Origin: Bacteroidetes bacterium UBA1947
GTDB taxonomy: Bacteria > Bacteroidota > Bacteroidia > Chitinophagales > Chitinophagaceae
Direction: 5' to 3'
Length of the DNA: 20,327 nt
NCBI GenBank assembly: GCA_002336915.1
Contig: DDET01000069.1
Coordinates: 27,187-47,513, forward strand
Shown here: positions 12,301 through 16,807 of the stretch, piece after piece
Position numbering within the stretch: position 1 is the first letter of the stretch
How the letters are laid out: every line of letters starts with the position of its first letter
Position numbers and translations under genes: made by a program
The notes under the pieces: model-generated
Seen by the model: the letters and a program-made list of their open reading frames with translations, nothing else
Told to the model about the DNA's origin: nothing
The model's database searches: none

Positions 12301-15300
12301 GTATAGATAACGCCGGTTTGTCCCTGGCATACTGAAGGGCTTGCAGTTGTGAAGCCTGATGGTGTAGCAGGAAGAGCGTTAACTGTTATTACATAGTTTA
12401 CAGCCGTTGTAGTACCGCAGGTATTGGTACCTGTTACACTCAGGGTACCTGAGGTAGCCGTATTTGAGAAAGTTAATGAGTTACTGTTTGTTCCGGTGGT
12501 CGCGGCGAAAGTTGCGCCCGTGCCACTGTAGCTCCAGTTATATGTAGTGATGTTCGCAGCACCCGACACTGTATATGTCTGGCCTACCGCGCCCTGGCAC
12601 ACAGCAGCAGGGCCTGTCATTGGGCCTGCAAGTACCGGCGCGGGAGAGACTGTGATCACCAGGGTGCTAGGCGTCGCATTTGCACCACAACTGTTGGAAG
12701 TCACAATACTTAAAGTACCGCTGGTAGCAGACGCACTATAGTTGATATTAACTGTTGCACTGCCGTTATTATTAATAGTAGCGCCGCCGCCTGTATAGCT
12801 CCATGTATATGCAGTTATATTAGGATTGCTTGGCACTGAATAAGTAACGTTGTTTTGTCCCTGGCATACTGCAATTGTACCCGATATAGGGCCGGGAGCA
12901 GGTGCAGTCGGAGTAACTGTAATGCTAACCGTAGAGGCCCCCGATGTACCGCAGGTATTTGTTGCGGTAACGCTCAATATGCCTGACGTAGCAGAAGCAG
13001 AGAAAGTAAGATTGTTTGTCGGCGTGGCTGTAGTCGCGCTGAAGGTTGCACCTGTACCTGTGTAGCTCCAGTTATATGAGGTAGCACCCGTTACTGCAGG
13101 AACAGTGTAGGTAAATGGCCCTGTGCCCTGGCATACAGGTGAAGTGGATACCGTAAAGCCGCCGGGAGTAGCCGGTGTTGGTGTAACCGTGATCACCAGG
13201 TTGCTTGGGCTTGATGTACCGCAGCTGTTCGTAGCGGTAACACTTAATGTACCTGATGTCGCAGTTGCTGAATAAGTAACACTTGCCTGGCCGCCACCAA
13301 GGTTGGTTATCGTAGCACCGGCGCCACTATAGCTCCAGTTATATGTTACACCTACCACATTAGTTACAGAATAAGAAAATGTTTGTGATTGGCAAACTGC
13401 GGTAGTACCTGTTATTAAACTAGGTGTCGCAGGAATCGCATTAACTGTTATGCCCATTGACCTTGCAGCCGATGTACCACAACTGTTGGTTGCCGTTACA
13501 CTTAGTGTGCCTGATGTAGCTGCCGCGCCAAAGTCTAAGGTTACGCTATTGCCAGTACCGTTAATTGTTGTATTCGCACCGGTATATGTCCAGTTATATG
13601 TTGTAACTGTAGGATCAAAAGGCACTGTGTAAACTACACCTGTTTGTCCCTGGCATACTGTAGCGCTGCTAGCGCTGAAGCTGGCAGGTGTATTTGCTAT
13701 CGGGTTGATTGTAATAGGATAATTAATTGTTGAGGTAGTACCGCAACTGTTCGTGCCCGATACGATCAATGTACCGCTCGTTGCACTATTCGAGAATGTA
13801 AATGCGTTCGTGTTAGATGCTGTGGTAGCAGAGAAGGTTGCTCCGGTACCTGTATAGCTCCAGTTATAAGTAGTAATACCCGCTCCGCCTGCTACAGTAT
13901 AGTTCTGCGTAGTTCCCTGGCAAGCTGGTGTCGTGCCTGATACAGGGCCTGCAAGCGTTGGCAACGTGTTTACCGTTATTACAAGTGTGCTTGGTGTAGC
14001 ATTGGTGCCGCAGGCATTTGATGCCGATATGCTCAGCGTACCACCGGTAGCAGTATTGCTGAAGTTGATAGTTATTGCATTGCTGCCATTATTATTAATA
14101 GTAGCACCACTACCTGAATAAGTCCATGTATAAGTTGTGATGTTGGCGTTTAACGGAACGCTATACGATATCCCATTTTGTCCCTGGCATACCGCAGCAT
14201 TACCTGTGATAGCACCGGGTGCAGGTGCAGTTGGATTAACTGTTATATTAAAGTTAGATGCACCCGAGGTACCGCAGCTGTTGGTCGCAGTTACACTCAG
14301 CGTACCTGATGTAGCACTCGCGCCAAAACTAACACTATTGGTTGGTGTTGCTGTTGTCGCGCTGAAGGTTGCACCTGCACCTGAATAGGTCCAGTTGTAA
14401 GATGTCGCTCCTGCCACTGCAGGTACAGTATAAGTGAATGGACCTGTGCCCTGGCAAACCGGTGATGTGCTCACCGTAAAGCCGCCCGGTGTTGCCGGCA
14501 GTAAGGACATAGTTATTGCCTGTGTTGATGCTGTCGATGTTCCGCAACTATTGCTTGCTGTTACACTCAGTGTTCCTGATGTAGCAGTATTAGAATAAGT
14601 AATACTTGCCTGGCCGCCACCAAGGTTAGTGATCGTTGCACCCGAACCACTATAGGTCCAGGCGTAGGTCACACCTACCACATTGGTTACAGAATAGGTA
14701 ACTGTCTGGCCCTGGCAAGGTGTGGCATTGCCGCTTATCGCACTTGGCGTCGCAGGAGTCGAATTAACTGTTATCGCCATCGTCCTTGCAGAAGATGTTC
14801 CGCAACTGTTCGTTGCAGTTACGCTCAGTGTGCCCGAACTGGCTGCTGCGCCAAAGTCCAATGTCACACTGTTGCCGCTGCCGTTAATAGTAGTATTGGC
14901 GCCTGTGTACGTCCAGTTGTATGTTGTTACCGTCGGATCATTGGGTACTGTATATACAACACCTGTCTGGCCCTGGCATACCGTAGCTGTCGACTGTGAG
15001 AAACTGGCAGGTGTAGCAGGTATCGGGTCAACTGTGATGGCATAGTTTACGGTACTGGTGGTACCGCAGGCATTTGTACCATATACACTTAAAGTACCCG
15101 ATGTTGCAGTAGCACCAAAAGTAAGCGCATTGGTTGCACCTCCGGTCGTATTAGAATAAGTGACACCCGAACCTGTATAGTTCCAGTTGTAGGTTGTGAT
15201 ATTCGATCCGCCTGCCACTGTATAGTTTGTCGGGCCAGTACTTTGGCATACCGGTGTAGCACCTGATATTGGTCCTGTCAATGTTGGCAATGGATCAACG

Positions 15301-16475
15301 GCCACTGCATAAGAAGCGTTATTGGTGCCGCAGCTATTTGTCTCTATCAACTGCACACTACCATTTGTAGCATTGTTGCTGAAGTTGATCGTTATACTGT
15401 TGGTATTATTATTTACTATCGTGGCTCCAGAACCTGTGTAAGTCCACGCATAAGAAGTAACTCCTGCATTGAACGGAACTGAATACGATACCCCCGTTTG
15501 TCCGGCACATACTGTAGCGGTACCCGTGATAGAAAACGCTATTGGCGCAAGTGGGTTAACGGTTATCGCATAAGTCTGGGCTCCGGATGTACCGCAACTG
15601 TTCACAGCCATTACACTTAAAGTACCCGATGTTGCACTGTTGCTAAATGTCAATGAGTTCGTGGGGCCTGCCGTTGAGGCCGAGTAAGTTGCACCCGCCC
15701 CGCTGTACGACCATGTGTAGGAAGTCGCACCTGCAACGGCAGGTACAGTATAAGTAACACCCGCCTGCCCCTGGCATACAGGAGTTGTAGCCACAGTGAA
15801 GCCACCTGGAGTCGCCGGAAGGTTTTGTATTGCTATGGCTGTTGATAATTGTGTAGATGTACCGCAGGAGTTTGTAGCACTAACGGTTAAGTTTCCTGAA
15901 GTAGCTGTATTAGAGAAAGTAACGTTGATGGTATTTCCTGAACCGGCGAATGTAGCACCCGAGCCCGTGTAGTTCCATGAGTAAGAACTAGCAGTCGGAT
16001 CGTTAGTCACAGAATAGGTTACCGTAGAACCCTGGCAAGGTGTGGTACTACCGCTAAAGCCTGAGGGAGTTGCGGGAATAGCAGTAACGGTAAGCGGCAC
16101 CACATTGGAATAAGCCCCCCAGGTCAAACCTCCGTCACTACTTGCGCGCGAACGGTAAGTGTTTCCATTCATCCCAATAAGGGCAGTAAACGAATAAGAG
16201 GGCGAACCCGAGAACACGGTGATGTTGTTTTCCTGCCATTCCCATGCATCTGCACCGGCCGCTGTATTTGTAAGGTTCACGGTTGCACCCGCACATACAT
16301 TTACAGAACTCGGCGTCACTGCACTGGTTGGTTGCGCGTAGGCACTAAACGTCAGCGACGTTAACATTACCAACAACAAAACAAACCGGGAAGAAATGAT
16401 ACGTTGTAATTTTGTTCTCATAAGACTATTCGTTAAACTTAACTGCACTTTAAATGTTTTGTAAACAGAATCCAT
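39..16475 (-). CDS. Giant T9SS-secreted surface protein with 53 PKD-like modules
   Basis: One open frame of 5478 codons ends in TAA. Residues 19-47 form a Sec signal peptide with an A-Y-A site before Q48. Residues 48-134 are an Ig-like domain. Residues 135-4781 are 53 PKD-like modules of about 86-90 residues. Residues 4782-5069 are three 96-residue Ig-like modules, 5070-5385 a stalk-like region, and 5386-5478 a T9SS type A tail. By family knowledge it should cross the outer membrane through T9SS and be anchored or released after removal of the tail. The role is inferred to be adhesin, filament or matrix protein; no enzymatic domain is visible. Two starts are possible: ATG at 16475, preceded by an A-rich AAAAAAGG stretch, or ATG at 16421, which puts the signal peptide at the very N-terminus. 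The product is roughly half a megadalton. No frameshift or stop interrupts it. The gene stands alone, 332 bp downstream of the peroxidase gene on the same strand. Confidence 0.95.
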   Translation of the reverse strand: MDSVYKTFKVQLSLTNSLMRTKLQRIISSRFVLLLVMLTSLTFSAYAQPTSAVTPSSVNVCAGATVNLTNTAAGADAWEWQENNITVFSGSPSYSFTALIGMNGNTYRSRASSDGGLTWGAYSNVVPLTVTAIPATPSGFSGSTTPCQGSTVTYSVTNDPTASSYSWNYTGSGATFAGSGNTINVTFSNTATSGNLTVSATNSCGTSTQLSTAIAIQNLPATPGGFTVATTPVCQGQAGVTYTVPAVAGATSYTWSYSGAGATYSASTAGPTNSLTFSNSATSGTLSVMAVNSCGTSGAQTYAITVNPLAPIAFSITGTATVCAGQTGVSYSVPFNAGVTSYAWTYTGSGATIVNNNTNSITINFSNNATNGSVQLIETNSCGTNNASYAVAVDPLPTLTGPISGATPVCQSTGPTNYTVAGGSNITTYNWNYTGSGVTYSNTTGGATNALTFGATATSGTLSVYGTNACGTTSTVNYAITVDPIPATPASFSQSTATVCQGQTGVVYTVPNDPTVTTYNWTYTGANTTINGSGNSVTLDFGAAASSGTLSVTATNSCGTSSARTMAITVNSTPATPSAISGNATPCQGQTVTYSVTNVVGVTYAWTYSGSGATITNLGGGQASITYSNTATSGTLSVTASNSCGTSTASTQAITMSLLPATPGGFTVSTSPVCQGTGPFTYTVPAVAGATSYNWTYSGAGATFSATTATPTNSVSFGASATSGTLSVTATNSCGTSGASNFNITVNPTAPAPGAITGNAAVCQGQNGISYSVPLNANITTYTWTYSGSGATINNNGSNAITINFSNTATGGTLSISASNACGTNATPSTLVITVNTLPTLAGPVSGTTPACQGTTQNYTVAGGAGITTYNWSYTGTGATFSATTASNTNAFTFSNSATSGTLIVSGTNSCGTTSTINYPITINPIANTPASFSASSATVCQGQTGVVYTVPFDPTVTTYNWTYTGANTTINGTGNSVTLDFGAAATSGTLSVTATNSCGTSAARSMGITVNAIPATPSLITGTTAVCQSQTFSYSVTNVVGVTYNWSYSGAGATITNLGGGQASVTYSATATSGTLSVTATNSCGTSSPSNLVITVTPTPATPGGFTVSTSPVCQGTGPFTYTVPAVTGATSYNWSYTGTGATFSATTATPTNNLTFSASATSGILSVTATNTCGTSGASTVSITVTPTAPAPGPISGTIAVCQGQNNVTYSVPSNPNITAYTWSYTGGGATINNNGSATVNINYSASATSGTLSIVTSNSCGANATPSTLVITVSPAPVLAGPMTGPAAVCQGAVGQTYTVSGAANITTYNWSYSGTGATFAATTGTNSNSLTFSNTATSGTLSVTGTNTCGTTTAVNYVITVNALPATPSGFTTASPSVCQGQTGVIYTVPNDPNVTTYNWAYSGTGASFAGTGNTITVNFSASATSGNLTVSATNACGTSTDLTLPIVVTPSPLQPSAITGTTTPCQGQNGVIYSVTNDPSVTYVWSYSGTGATITNLGSGVASIDFSNTATGGTLSVYATNACGNSITRTLVLTPTVFPAQPGGFTISSPNVCQGQTGVTYSVPAVPGATSYLWTYSGTGATINGTTNTVTIDYSATATSGILSVSAVNTCGTSAARTMNVTVTPAPAQPGAFTQSNPTPCQGQNGVVYTVPNDPNIVSYTWTYSGSGATFVGNVNGNSVTIDWSNTATNGTLSVTGTNSCGTSAARTLAIALSQAPLLTSGISATFNPVCQSTSSTFTVTGTNVTTYNWTYSGTGATFPATTATGSNTFAFSNTATSGTVSVTGTNTCGTSAAQTLAVTVTPLPGTPGLFTSGPNVVCQGNVNITYTTGTATDATSYNWTYSGTGVVINTTGNNTANLDFTNTATSGTLSVFGVNSCGQSVVARTMAITVNSLPNQPSPFTTSSAVVCQGQLGVIYTVPNDPTVTYTWTYTVGTGATINGVGNSVSVDFSNTATSGTLNVFANNACGTSTPRSISIIVNPLPATPAAITGDITICQGETGVPYSIPAVVGATSYTWSYSGTGVTINNNGNTNITIDYSATATSGTLSVVAVNACGNSPTPSTVNIDVDAPPAVPGPISGATTVCVGQTGVIYSVTNDPNVTYTWSYAGTGATINGTGNSVSIDFSATATTGVLSVTATSLNGCATSGPSSLSITVTPIPLQPGAITGSITPCQGVTEAYSIAAVANATTYTWSYSGTGATINNNGNTNITIDFANNATSGTLSVTAANTCGTSPAQTVALTVQPGAFQPGNFTTASTTVCAGGTANYVVPNVVGSTYNWSYSGTGATISGAPNSAVTVTFANNATSGVLSVTATNVCGTSPARSIGITVNPLPTTPASFLVSSSPVCQGQTNVTYAVVPDPAATSYSWSYSGTGATINGTGSSVTIDFANNATAGTLSVSSVNSCGTSAPLTMAITVDPLPLQPGVITGNAIPCQGATGVAYSVVNDPNITTYNWSYSGNGATINGGGNAITIDFSNTATSGTLSVTGTNSCGTSIARTYNITVSPLPTTPGNFTNSTAVVCQGQTGVLYTVPNVVGNTYTWTYSGSGVTGFNTTNSVTLDFSATASSGTLSVTTTNACGTSSARTMAITVNAVPATPGAITGTTPVCAGANGVNYSVTNDPLATSYTWTYSGNGATINGTGSNVTIDFAANATSGLLSVTANNACGSSTASTLAITVTPIPGQPSAITGASPVCANTLANAYSVTNDPNATSYTWTYSGNGATINGNTSNITIDFSNTATSGTLTVVAVNACGTSVARTRNITITPLPSQPGAFTQGTPTVCQGQNGVVYTVTNDPTVTYTWTYTVGTGATINGTGNTVSVDFSNTATSGVLNVTATNACGTSIARSMNITVNPLPTAPGPITGTTPVCQGQNGVPYSVVNDPTVTYTWSYTGTGGTITGNGNSILISFSNTATSGDVSVTATNSCGTSTATTFAVTVTPLPNQPSVITGAASACAGSNANPYSVTLDPTITTYNWSYSGLGSTINGVGNAITVDFANNATSGTLTVTGTNACGTSIARTKSITINPLPNTPGAITGPTSVCQGSNGNVYSVTNDPSVTYTWTYTVGTGATINGAGSTVTIDFSATATSGTLNVTATNACGTSTASTLAITVNPMPAAPGAITGNAAACAGTLANAYSVPAVAGTTYTWTYSGGGATITGAPSNAVTIDFANNATSGTLSVTATTACGTSAPTTLAITINPLPVMPGVISGPTPVCANTLGNAYSVTNDPAVTYNWTYSGAGATINGSGNAITVDFSNVATSGTLSVTATAINGCGTTAPRTKSITINPLPAVPATPVGLTPVCQGQNGVIYTVLNDPTVTTYTWSYSGTGASITSFGNNASVNFSNTATSGNITVTATNACGTSAPSNPFAVTVNTLPVTPGAITGTSPVCQGQNGVAYSVTNDPTVSYIWSYSGTGGTIVGGGNAITMDFSNTATSGNLTVIATNGCGTSSPSAFTILVNPLPLQPAPFSVFSNQVCAGQTGVVYTIPNDPSVTYTWAYSGGGTTINGTGNSVTLDFSLAASSGTLSVTATNACGTSIARTVAITVNPLPVQPGAITGTSPVCQGQSGVAYSVTNDPTVTYTWTYSGTGATIVGTTNAITMNFGATATGGTLSVTATNGCGTSTASTFAIVVNPLPNPPSNITGTSPVCQGDVGVAYSVTNDPTVTYTWTYSGTGATITGAPSNAITIAFSNTATSGTLSVTATNPCGTSLASTFPITVNPLPAQPAAFTVSSAVVCQGQNGVIYTVPNDPTVFYVWTYSGAGATIAGSGNSVALTFSNTATSGTLSVTANNACGTSVARTIAITVNPLPTTPGAITGTTPVCQGDVGVAYSVTNDPTVTYNWSYSGLNTSIVGSGNAITLSFGTTATSGTLSVTATNSCGTSAASTFAITVNPLPLQPSLITGPTTVCQGQNNVPYSVLNDPTITNYTWTYSGTGATITGTTNAVTISFSATATSGNLTVIANNSCGASLARVMAITVNPLPNQPAAFITSSTPVCQGQNSVIYEVPNDPTVTYTWTYSGTGATITGTGHLVSIDFSNTATSGNLDVTATNACGTSIPRTLAIVVNPLPGNPAAFTTSSPSVCQGQNGVVYTVPAVAGATSYSWTYTGTGATFAATTVAPTVSINFNTVATSGTLSVRANNACGTSLVPRTIAITVNPLPLQPADFTASNDTVCQGQAGVVYTVPNVAGTTYTWTYSGAGATIVGAPANSVTISFSAVATSGTLSVTATNACGTSSARTLTITVNPLPAQPSVITGTTPVCQGANNVLYSVTNVPSVTSYTWTYSGTGATITGTGSTVSVNFSATATSGNMQVIANNACGASAPRTLAIVVNPIPAQPSVIAGLTTVCQGTNQVYSVTNVPGTTYSWNYSGTGVTIAGAPANTVTLTYSAIATSGTLSVTATTACGTSIARTINITVNPLPQVPGNFTQMSNVVCQGQNNVVYQVPLDISVTAYNWTYTGLGATITVFGGNTANVNFSNVATSGNIQVTATNACGTSAPRVVAVTVNPLPLQPAAFTTSTAVVCQGAQNVVYTVPNDPTVTYTWSYSGTGVTVNNTNTNTATLNFDINATSGTLSVIAHNNCGASIARTIAITVNPLPNEPGAFTNGSPDVCQGQNNVIYTVPLDPTVTYNWSYSGTGATITGATNSVSISFSNTATSGLLTVTATNGCGTSTPQAMFITVHPLPTQPGPITGVTPVCQGDQYVTYSVPYDSSVTYTWTYSGTGATILGTGNLVVIDFSTLATSGVLSVTATNSCGTSAASTFAITVNQLPRVTSSPVNATLCAGGDTSFTITATGTALVYHWQVNTGTGFTDLVDNATYSGSATATLHLTAVDSAMNGYTYRAYVTGTCYPGDTSGIALLTVNTPPALANSLSNSIICEGNNTSFTVNAVGTALTYQWEVNDGTGWVNVPAAAPYSGSTSATLTITAATASMNGYQYRVTVTGTCAPPQTTNAVTLSVNFPPTITTQPAASVVTCTNASADITVAAVGAGMTYQWQVNDGTGFVNITNTTLYSGINSPNLHINAVSPTMVGFEYRVVITGACPPPVTSNIAVLSINTQVQWTGLTNTLWSEPGNWACGVLPTATTVVTITASVPNFPEVDIPTAICDSLIIDPGAKVSFIGTGNVLEIKGSIVNNGTFDASLGEVYETGTGTQSIPGGPYAIIRLNGNGDKMINANTTVTNSLVLSNGYMTLGNSDLTIASTASITGGSTVSYVVTNGLGRLINTNIGLGGRTGSILFPVGSDNTSYTPLTMRNIGVADDFMVNVLDGIYTAYDANDIPSGPAITDNSVGKTWVLNEAVSGGSDVALTLEWNASDELVGFNRNECFLSHYIDPFWNPGATGPAFGSNPYNVSRTGINTFSPFGVGSSGSPLVVANTHGNEGNVITLYPNPVSGSEIYVKFENAPKGDVTIQILDMVGKVIVENKVNTNQFAGGVIPVKIADLASGAYMLQMTDKNNKPIQAIKFNKQ
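321..1268 (-). other. C-terminal stalk-like region of the giant protein
   Basis: Residues 5070-5385. It opens with WTG, LWSEPGNW and P-TATTVVTI, continues with short beta-rich stretches (LIIDPGAKV, LEIKGSIVNNGTF, GTGTQSIPGG), then FPVGSDNTSYTPLT and a closing TFSPFGVGSS. These phrases recur in Bacteroidota secreted proteins just before the T9SS tail. A beta-helix or beta-sandwich fold is inferred. Two cysteines lie in the first fifty residues (C5088 and C5118 by count). No function can be assigned. Confidence 0.6.
1269..2132 (-). repeat. Three tandem 96-residue Ig-like modules
   Basis: Residues 4782-4877, 4878-4973 and 4974-5069, each exactly 96 residues by count. They share an N-terminal cysteine (LCAG, ICEG, VTCT), a YxWxVN-GTG motif, an A/TTLYSG-like turn, MxGYxYR or MVGFEYR, and a second cysteine in TGxC. 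They follow the PKD-like array without a gap and differ from it in family. Such Ig-like modules are common next to the C-terminal anchor region of T9SS cargo proteins. Confidence 0.8.
2133..16073 (-). repeat. Array of 53 PKD-like modules (about 263 bp each)
   Basis: Residues 135-4781, counted by hand from the recurring landmarks in each unit. These are VCQGQ near unit residue 14, Y-T-V or Y-S-V near 22, a Y-x-W core near 33, YSGTGATI near 37-45, ATSGTLSVTATN near 60, N-x-CGTS near 70, and the linker ITVNPLP. Mean length is 87.7 residues. Each unit has exactly two cysteines, about 57 residues apart, probably a disulfide within the domain. The units match the Bacteroidota PKD-like domain family, which is secreted and beta-sandwich. 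Unit sequences have diverged and no perfect tandem copies were seen, which argues against an assembly artefact. Confidence 0.92.
11844..15815 (-). repeat. Higher-order repeat: three copies of a five-module block
   Basis: Modules 2-6 (residues 221-660), 7-11 (661-1101) and 12-16 (1102-1544) repeat the same five module types in the same order. Block lengths are 440, 441 and 443 residues, about 1.32 kb each. Examples: modules 2, 7 and 12 begin ATPGGFTV; modules 3 and 8 share TINFSN and 8 and 13 share GATINNNGS; 4, 9 and 14 share NITTYNW or GITTYNW and N-x-CGTT; 5 and 10 share TYTGANTTING; 6, 11 and 16 share TITNLG. Block boundaries are at 14495/14496 and 13172/13173. Confidence 0.85.
16074..16334 (-). 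other. N-terminal Ig-like domain of the giant protein
   Basis: Residues 48-134. The domain differs in sequence from the array: it has one cysteine (C61, in VCAG), a WEWQ motif near residue 78, and a GLTWG motif near 116. Its closing linker TVTAIP runs straight into module 1. It resembles the Ig-like domains that cap large Bacteroidota surface proteins. No ligand can be inferred. Confidence 0.55.
16335..16421 (-). other. Signal peptide of the giant surface protein
   Basis: Residues 19-47 counted from the upstream ATG. The segment starts at Met19 with a basic stretch (Arg, Lys, Arg, then Arg31), continues with a hydrophobic core of Phe, Val, Leu and Met, and ends A-Y-A before Gln48. This is a standard signal peptidase I pattern. 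Because a signal peptide normally begins at the start codon, it favours translation from 16421. The 18 residues ahead of it would then be untranslated leader. Confidence 0.8.
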
Positions 16476-16807
16476 TCAAACCTTTTTTACACTTCTATTT
16501 TATACACATATCCCCATGCAAATGCGAATATGCACTCACTGGAATACGATTATGTTAGGGCACAAAATAATACACCTTTTATAGATTTACAATAGCCCTA
16601 ATACAAGAGTACATAAAAAGGTACTACGCATTACACTAAATCTTCAATTTATACATATAAATAGCACATAAATAAAAGATAATCAACTATTTATAAAAAT
16701 TTATTTTTAGGTCAATTTTCGCTTTTTTTATCACGAAATGCCCATTCTTGCCTCAAAACATCTATTTACATATTTTAAATTCTATCAGCTGGCAGCTATC
16801 TGAAATT
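16476..16807. other. AT-rich intergenic region upstream of the giant gene
   Basis: These 332 bp contain no gene I can support. The DNA is strongly AT-rich, unlike the coding regions on both sides. It holds a candidate minus-strand promoter (16563-16593). Just after the peroxidase stop it has only a weak hairpin (AGCT-GCC-AGCT around 16789-16799) with no U-tract, so no terminator is called. An AT-only inverted repeat (TAAAAA/TTTTTA) lies near 16695-16710. Confidence 0.6.
16563..16593 (-). promoter_or_regulatory. Candidate Bacteroidota-type promoter for the giant gene
   Basis: Read on the minus strand, ATTG (16593-16590) is followed by 19 bases and then TTATTTTG (16570-16563). The known housekeeping consensus in Bacteroidota is TTTG, about 19-21 bases, then TAnnTTTG. 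The second box matches at five of its six fixed positions and the first only as TTG. A transcript would begin near 16556 and give a leader of about 80-135 bases depending on the start codon. In AT-rich DNA such matches can arise by chance. Confidence 0.35.

Noticed and set aside
2133..16073. CRISPR array or mobile-element origin for the regular repeats
   Set aside because: The period is about 263 bp, the whole stretch is one open frame, and the units align as protein domains. There are no short identical repeats with unique spacers, and no transposase or terminal repeats.
16786..16807. Possible terminator after the peroxidase gene
   Set aside because: The stem is only four or five pairs with a three-base loop, and no U-tract follows on the minus strand.
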